From positions 1-7,844 of the forward strand of contig CALGYU010000070.1 in the NCBI GenBank assembly GCA_937934685.1: a stretch of DNA of 7,844 nucleotides, in the 5' to 3' direction. Position 1 is the first letter of the stretch, and every line of letters starts with the position of its first letter. This stretch comes from an uncultured Acholeplasma sp. GTDB taxonomy: Bacteria; Bacillota_I; Bacilli_A; Acholeplasmatales; Acholeplasmataceae. This document shows, piece by piece, positions 4,895-7,844 of this stretch. The notes under the pieces were generated by a model. The model saw only the letters and a list, made by a program, of their open reading frames with translations. It ran no database searches and was not told the DNA's origin. The translations under genes and the position numbers were made by a program.

Positions 4895-6419
4895 TAAACC
4901 ACTATTAAAACAATCCATTAAAGCAAATGCACTCATTTGGGTTTTAGTCACAGCCGCAACAGCCATTATGTTAGCACTCATCATCTTAGTACTAGGAAAC
5001 ATTCAAAGTGATGAAATGAGAGACTCACTAGCCAAAACCTTTACGCAATCAGAAATCGAATCACAATTAAAATCTGGTGCAATTGATGCTTATGTTGATA
5101 TTTATCAACAAGTTGAAACCATGTATCCAGAAGCCAAAAATCTTTATGATCTAACCACCGCAAGCATCCTTATCTACGATCAATTAAAAGAACTAGGACA
5201 TCCCAATCCTAAACAAGAAACCATCAACCAAGTTCTAACTCAAGTACCTGAAGAACAACACTTATTAACTAAAATCATTTTAAACCAATTTTTAACAGAG
5301 TATGAACCACAAACACTCACCACTGAAGCAGAGAAACATCAATTCAAAAAAACCTTCATCATCTCCTTAATGTCAAATTCAGTAGGTGAAGATGAACAAC
5401 AAAAAGCAGCCATCATCTATCTAGGCAATAAAATCTTAGATACATACATCATCAACAACCAAGTAAGCACCCAACAACTCCAACAAATCACCAATGATTT
5501 TGTAGAGTCCATTTTCTATGAAAACATCGGTCAAACCACCAGTGATGAAATCACTGCTTTATTAGAAGAACAAGGTTTTACCAACATCTATGAAATGCTT
5601 ACACACTATGAATACGATCAAACCAAAGTTGAAATCTTAGTTTCAACCGGTATGACACAATACACTTCCTACTTAAATCATGAAATGACACACGAGGAAG
5701 CGAAAAAAGAAGTCACTAAAAGCCTTTTATCTGAAATGCCTGAGAGTGTAGGTAATTCATTAAAAGAGCTAGGAGACCTAAATTTAAACCATTTAGTTAT
5801 AGGAACTATTTTCTACAAAATTGCCGGATTACTCCTCCCAATTGTTTATGTCATCACAACTGCAAACAGTTTAATCGCAGGACAAGTAGATAGTGGCGCA
5901 ATGGCCTACGTCTTATCCACACCAACCAAACGAAGAAAAGTCACCTTCACACAAGCCATCTTTTTAATCGGTTCTTTAATTTTAATGTATTTAGTCATAG
6001 GACTTACAGGGTTTGTGGCTAGAATCTTTACGGGGCCAGGCTTTGAAATCACGCAATTTGAGTTATTCCAATTAAACGTAGGAGCCTTAGTTACCTTAAT
6101 TTCTATTAGTGGTATTTGTTTCTTCACCTCCGCATGGTTTAACAGAAGTAAGTTTTCAATTGGCTTTGGTGGTGGAACAGCTATGGTTTTCTTAGTTTCA
6201 ACTATTTTAGGTATGTTTGGATCACCAGTCATTCCAGGAGCGATGAAAATTGAGGCAATGAATGTCTTTAACTATTTATCCATCATCACACTATTTGATG
6301 TCACCGCTATTTTAGAAGGAAATAATTACTATATTGGTATGCTCATCTTATTAGGAATAGCCATTTTAGGATACTTAATCGGTGCCCTTAGATTTGATAG
6401 AAAAGACTTACCATTATAA
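4887..6419 (+). CDS. ABC-2 type exporter permease with large extracytoplasmic domain
   Basis: This 510-residue membrane protein is the transport channel served by the two ATPases upstream. One membrane helix is visible near residues 15-37. A mainly hydrophilic, Gln/Glu/Thr-rich and probably helical segment without Cys spans about 38-302. Five more hydrophobic segments lie near 303-325, 355-380, 395-415, 427-449 and 483-501. After the second helix the motif SLIAGQVDSGAMAYVLSTP (328-346) matches the ABC-2 permease pattern in which a cytoplasmic loop contacts the ATPase. The positively charged KRRK (348-351) agrees with that side being cytoplasmic, which places the large domain outside. The start overlaps gene B by eight bases, with GCGAGG at 4872-4877 as ribosome-binding site. 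A terminator follows directly. It is the only permease in the operon, so it presumably works as a homodimer. I do not recognise the substrate; small hydrophobic drugs, peptides or lipids are all possible. Confidence 0.88.
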   Translation: MISKPLLKQSIKANALIWVLVTAATAIMLALIILVLGNIQSDEMRDSLAKTFTQSEIESQLKSGAIDAYVDIYQQVETMYPEAKNLYDLTTASILIYDQLKELGHPNPKQETINQVLTQVPEEQHLLTKIILNQFLTEYEPQTLTTEAEKHQFKKTFIISLMSNSVGEDEQQKAAIIYLGNKILDTYIINNQVSTQQLQQITNDFVESIFYENIGQTTSDEITALLEEQGFTNIYEMLTHYEYDQTKVEILVSTGMTQYTSYLNHEMTHEEAKKEVTKSLLSEMPESVGNSLKELGDLNLNHLVIGTIFYKIAGLLLPIVYVITTANSLIAGQVDSGAMAYVLSTPTKRRKVTFTQAIFLIGSLILMYLVIGLTGFVARIFTGPGFEITQFELFQLNVGALVTLISISGICFFTSAWFNRSKFSIGFGGGTAMVFLVSTILGMFGSPVIPGAMKIEAMNVFNYLSIITLFDVTAILEGNNYYIGMLILLGIAILGYLIGALRFDRKDLPL

Positions 6420-6423
6420 ACTA

Positions 6424-6457
6424 AAAAAGACTAGAAAAATCTAGTCTTTTTCTTTTT
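6424..6457 (+). terminator. intrinsic terminator of the ABC exporter operon
   Basis: A 12-bp perfect stem pairs AAAAAGACTAGA (6424-6435) with TCTAGTCTTTTT (6440-6451) around an AAAA loop, followed by CTTTTT (6452-6457). It lies five bases after the permease stop. The A run on the left arm could let it act on both strands. Confidence 0.92.
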
Positions 6458-6469
6458 GTAAAACCCTTA

Positions 6470-6498
6470 TTGCTAAAGACTTATAAACGTGATAATAT
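6470..6498 (+). promoter_or_regulatory. possible promoter of the ArsB/SLC13-like permease gene
   Basis: TTGCTA (6470-6475) and TAATAT (6493-6498) are separated by 17 bases; each matches the consensus at four of six positions. GATAAT at 6491-6496 is an alternative -10 with a 15-base spacing. The terminator just upstream implies a separate promoter somewhere in 6458-6515, and this is the best candidate I see. No operator-like repeat is visible. Confidence 0.35.
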
Positions 6499-6515
6499 TT
6501 GCTTAACACACAAAA

Positions 6516-6523
6516 AAAGAGGT
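6516..6523 (+). promoter_or_regulatory. ribosome-binding site of the last gene (decides the start)
   Basis: AAAGAGGT lies six bases before the ATG at 6530. It favours this ATG over the in-frame TTG at 6470, which lies inside the predicted promoter region and would add 20 charged residues before the first membrane helix. Confidence 0.85.
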
Positions 6524-6529
6524 ATTAAA

Positions 6530-7825
6530 ATGAGTATAGCCATATTTCTAACAACCGTCCTATTAATGATCTTATCTTTAATCTTTTTTCCTAAAATAAA
6601 AGTATATAAATACGAATTAAATAGCCACTGGATCATTGTTTTAATCGGATCCATCATAGCTTTACTCATCGGAAAGATGAACTACCAAAATCTCATCTCC
6701 TCTATTTTCAGTCAAAATGAAATGAATCCTGTAAAACTAATTACTTTATTCATTTCCATGACGATGTTATCCATCTATCTTAATGAAATTGGAGTCTTTG
6801 AAAAACTTGCCTTTTATCTTTTAAGCAAAGTTAAAACCAATCAATTCATCATCTTTACCGTATTTTCCATAATGGTTGCAGTACTCACCATATTTGTCAG
6901 TAACGATGTCATCATCTTAACTTTAACCCCCTTATCCATCTATTTTGCTAAAAACGCAAAAATTAATCCACTACCTTACGTCTTTTCTGTTTTAGTGTTT
7001 GCAAACACCTTTAGCATGATATTAATGATTGGAAACCCAACCAATATTTACCTATCTTTAAATCAAAACATTACATTTCTTAATTATTTTAAAGTAATGA
7101 TCATCCCAAGCATCTTTATAGGAATGGTTAGTTTCTTCATGCTCTCATTAGTTTTTAGAAAAGATTTAAAAAAAGAGTTAACCCACACAGTTAACCAAAC
7201 TAAAAACATCTCTAAACCTGAACTCATCATTGGACTTTCTCACATGCTTTTTTGTCTAATCTTACTTGTTTTCTCTAACCTTATAGAACTACCTATGTGG
7301 CTCATTACATTCATAACAGCCTTATCCCTACTAATCATTTCAACCATTTATTATACAAAAACCAAAAAAGATAAAACCCCTTTACTTCATACCATCAAAA
7401 AAGCTCCATGGTCCTTTTTGCCATTGATTTTAGGCATGTATGTCTTAGTAGAAGCACTTAAACAACAAAACATACATCTTCACCTACTAGAAATCTTAAA
7501 CCAATACCCAACTATCTATAGTTTTGGTATTACCAGTTTCATCTCATCAAATCTAATGAATAACCTACCAATGAGTATGTTTTATGCTCTAATCATCGAA
7601 AATTTAGAACAAGGACTTATCCTAAAAGCGACTTATTCAACCATCATTGGAGCCAATTTAGGCGTCTTATTAACACCGATGGGGGCTTTAGCAGGTTTAA
7701 TGTGGTTTGATCTTGTTAAAAAAGAAAACATCAAAATCAACATCAAAATCTATGTAAAAAAACTTTTTATTTTAGCCATTTTATCCTTATTTATAGGACT
7801 CATAATCCTTGATATGATTTTATAA
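6530..7825 (+). CDS. ArsB/SLC13-like permease, ion transporter (IT) superfamily
   Basis: This 431-residue, very hydrophobic membrane protein has about a dozen hydrophobic segments. Clear ones lie near 3-20, 33-48, 68-84, 106-123, 148-166, 186-208, 232-249, 254-275, 293-310 and 411-430. Length and motifs resemble ArsB arsenite permeases and related anion permeases. SNDVIILTLTP (124-134) is followed by GNPTN (168-172). In the second half NLMNNLPMS (341-349) is followed by GANLGVLLTPMGALAG (374-389). These paired Asn-rich stretches are typical of the two-fold repeat that builds the ion site in this superfamily. Transport of arsenite, another anion or a dicarboxylate, coupled to protons or sodium, are all possible. 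No arsR, arsC or arsA gene accompanies it here, so I do not assign arsB. It appears to be a single-gene unit behind the exporter terminator. Superfamily assignment is fairly sure; substrate is open. Confidence 0.82.
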   Translation: MSIAIFLTTVLLMILSLIFFPKIKVYKYELNSHWIIVLIGSIIALLIGKMNYQNLISSIFSQNEMNPVKLITLFISMTMLSIYLNEIGVFEKLAFYLLSKVKTNQFIIFTVFSIMVAVLTIFVSNDVIILTLTPLSIYFAKNAKINPLPYVFSVLVFANTFSMILMIGNPTNIYLSLNQNITFLNYFKVMIIPSIFIGMVSFFMLSLVFRKDLKKELTHTVNQTKNISKPELIIGLSHMLFCLILLVFSNLIELPMWLITFITALSLLIISTIYYTKTKKDKTPLLHTIKKAPWSFLPLILGMYVLVEALKQQNIHLHLLEILNQYPTIYSFGITSFISSNLMNNLPMSMFYALIIENLEQGLILKATYSTIIGANLGVLLTPMGALAGLMWFDLVKKENIKINIKIYVKKLFILAILSLFIGLIILDMIL

Positions 7826-7826
7826 A

Positions 7827-7837
7827 GTGTCATTCAT
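7827..7837 (+). repeat. possible left arm of a terminator cut by the window end
   Basis: GTGTCATTCAT begins just after the stop codon of the last gene. It is the exact reverse complement of bases 2165-2175 in the right arm of the groESL terminator. A terminator hairpin with a similar stem may therefore start here, but the other arm would lie beyond the window. Confidence 0.25.
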
Positions 7838-7844
7838 AAAATAG

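Noticed and set aside
6470..6529. TTG start at 6470 adding 20 residues to the last permease
   Set aside because: It lacks a ribosome-binding site and overlaps the likely promoter, while ATG 6530 has AAAGAGGT at ideal spacing.
6530..7825. Naming the last gene arsB
   Set aside because: Motifs support only the superfamily; there are no arsenic-resistance partners in view to fix the substrate.
1..7844. Mobile elements, CRISPR arrays, tRNA or rRNA genes
   Set aside because: I saw no transposase or integrase coding, regularly spaced repeats, or cloverleaf or rRNA-like segments on either strand.

Overview
The window is AT-rich, encodes everything on the + strand, and uses the standard bacterial code. 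Trp is read from TGG in every gene I checked, and the first ABC ATPase ends at a TGA that overlaps the next ATG. Strong Shine-Dalgarno sites, a CIRCE operator and short intergenic regions point to a low-GC Firmicute or Mollicute relative. A groE operon combined with very high AT and TGA as stop fits an Acholeplasma-like organism best. This placement is an inference from composition and gene content, not from a database match.

Layout. Positions 1-226 hold tandem promoter-like sequences and a CIRCE element. The second promoter is near-consensus, and CIRCE overlaps the start of its transcript. Next come groES (227-484) and groEL (507-2114), closed by a strong hairpin terminator (2143-2182). A TetR-family regulator (2332-2916) follows with its own predicted promoter. 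Its 146-base downstream gap carries two inverted repeats, one of them covering the predicted -35 of the next operon. That operon is three translationally overlapping genes for an ABC-2 type exporter: ATPase A (3063-3986), ATPase B (3983-4894) and a permease with a large extracytoplasmic domain (4887-6419). It ends in a 12-bp terminator hairpin (6424-6457). The last gene (6530-7825) is a stand-alone ArsB/SLC13-like (ion transporter superfamily) permease.

How the parts work together. GroES and GroEL form the folding chamber, and HrcA acting at CIRCE should control it by heat or misfolding stress. The TetR protein most likely represses the ABC exporter, and perhaps itself, by binding the inverted repeats and releasing them when it binds a ligand, possibly the exported compound. 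The two ATPases are about 50% identical over their first 210 residues by my ungapped hand count. They probably form a heterodimeric motor on one permease. The substrates of the exporter and of the final permease cannot be read from the sequence.

Four starts were moved downstream of the longest open frame on ribosome-binding-site evidence: groES, groEL, tetR and the final permease. I see no mobile element, CRISPR array, tRNA or rRNA. The longest gene-free stretch is the 226 bases upstream of groES. The window reads as mostly ordinary chromosomal housekeeping plus one small regulated exporter. Its most unusual points are the operator-like repeats, the shortened GroES, the tail-less GroEL and the two-ATPase/one-permease exporter.
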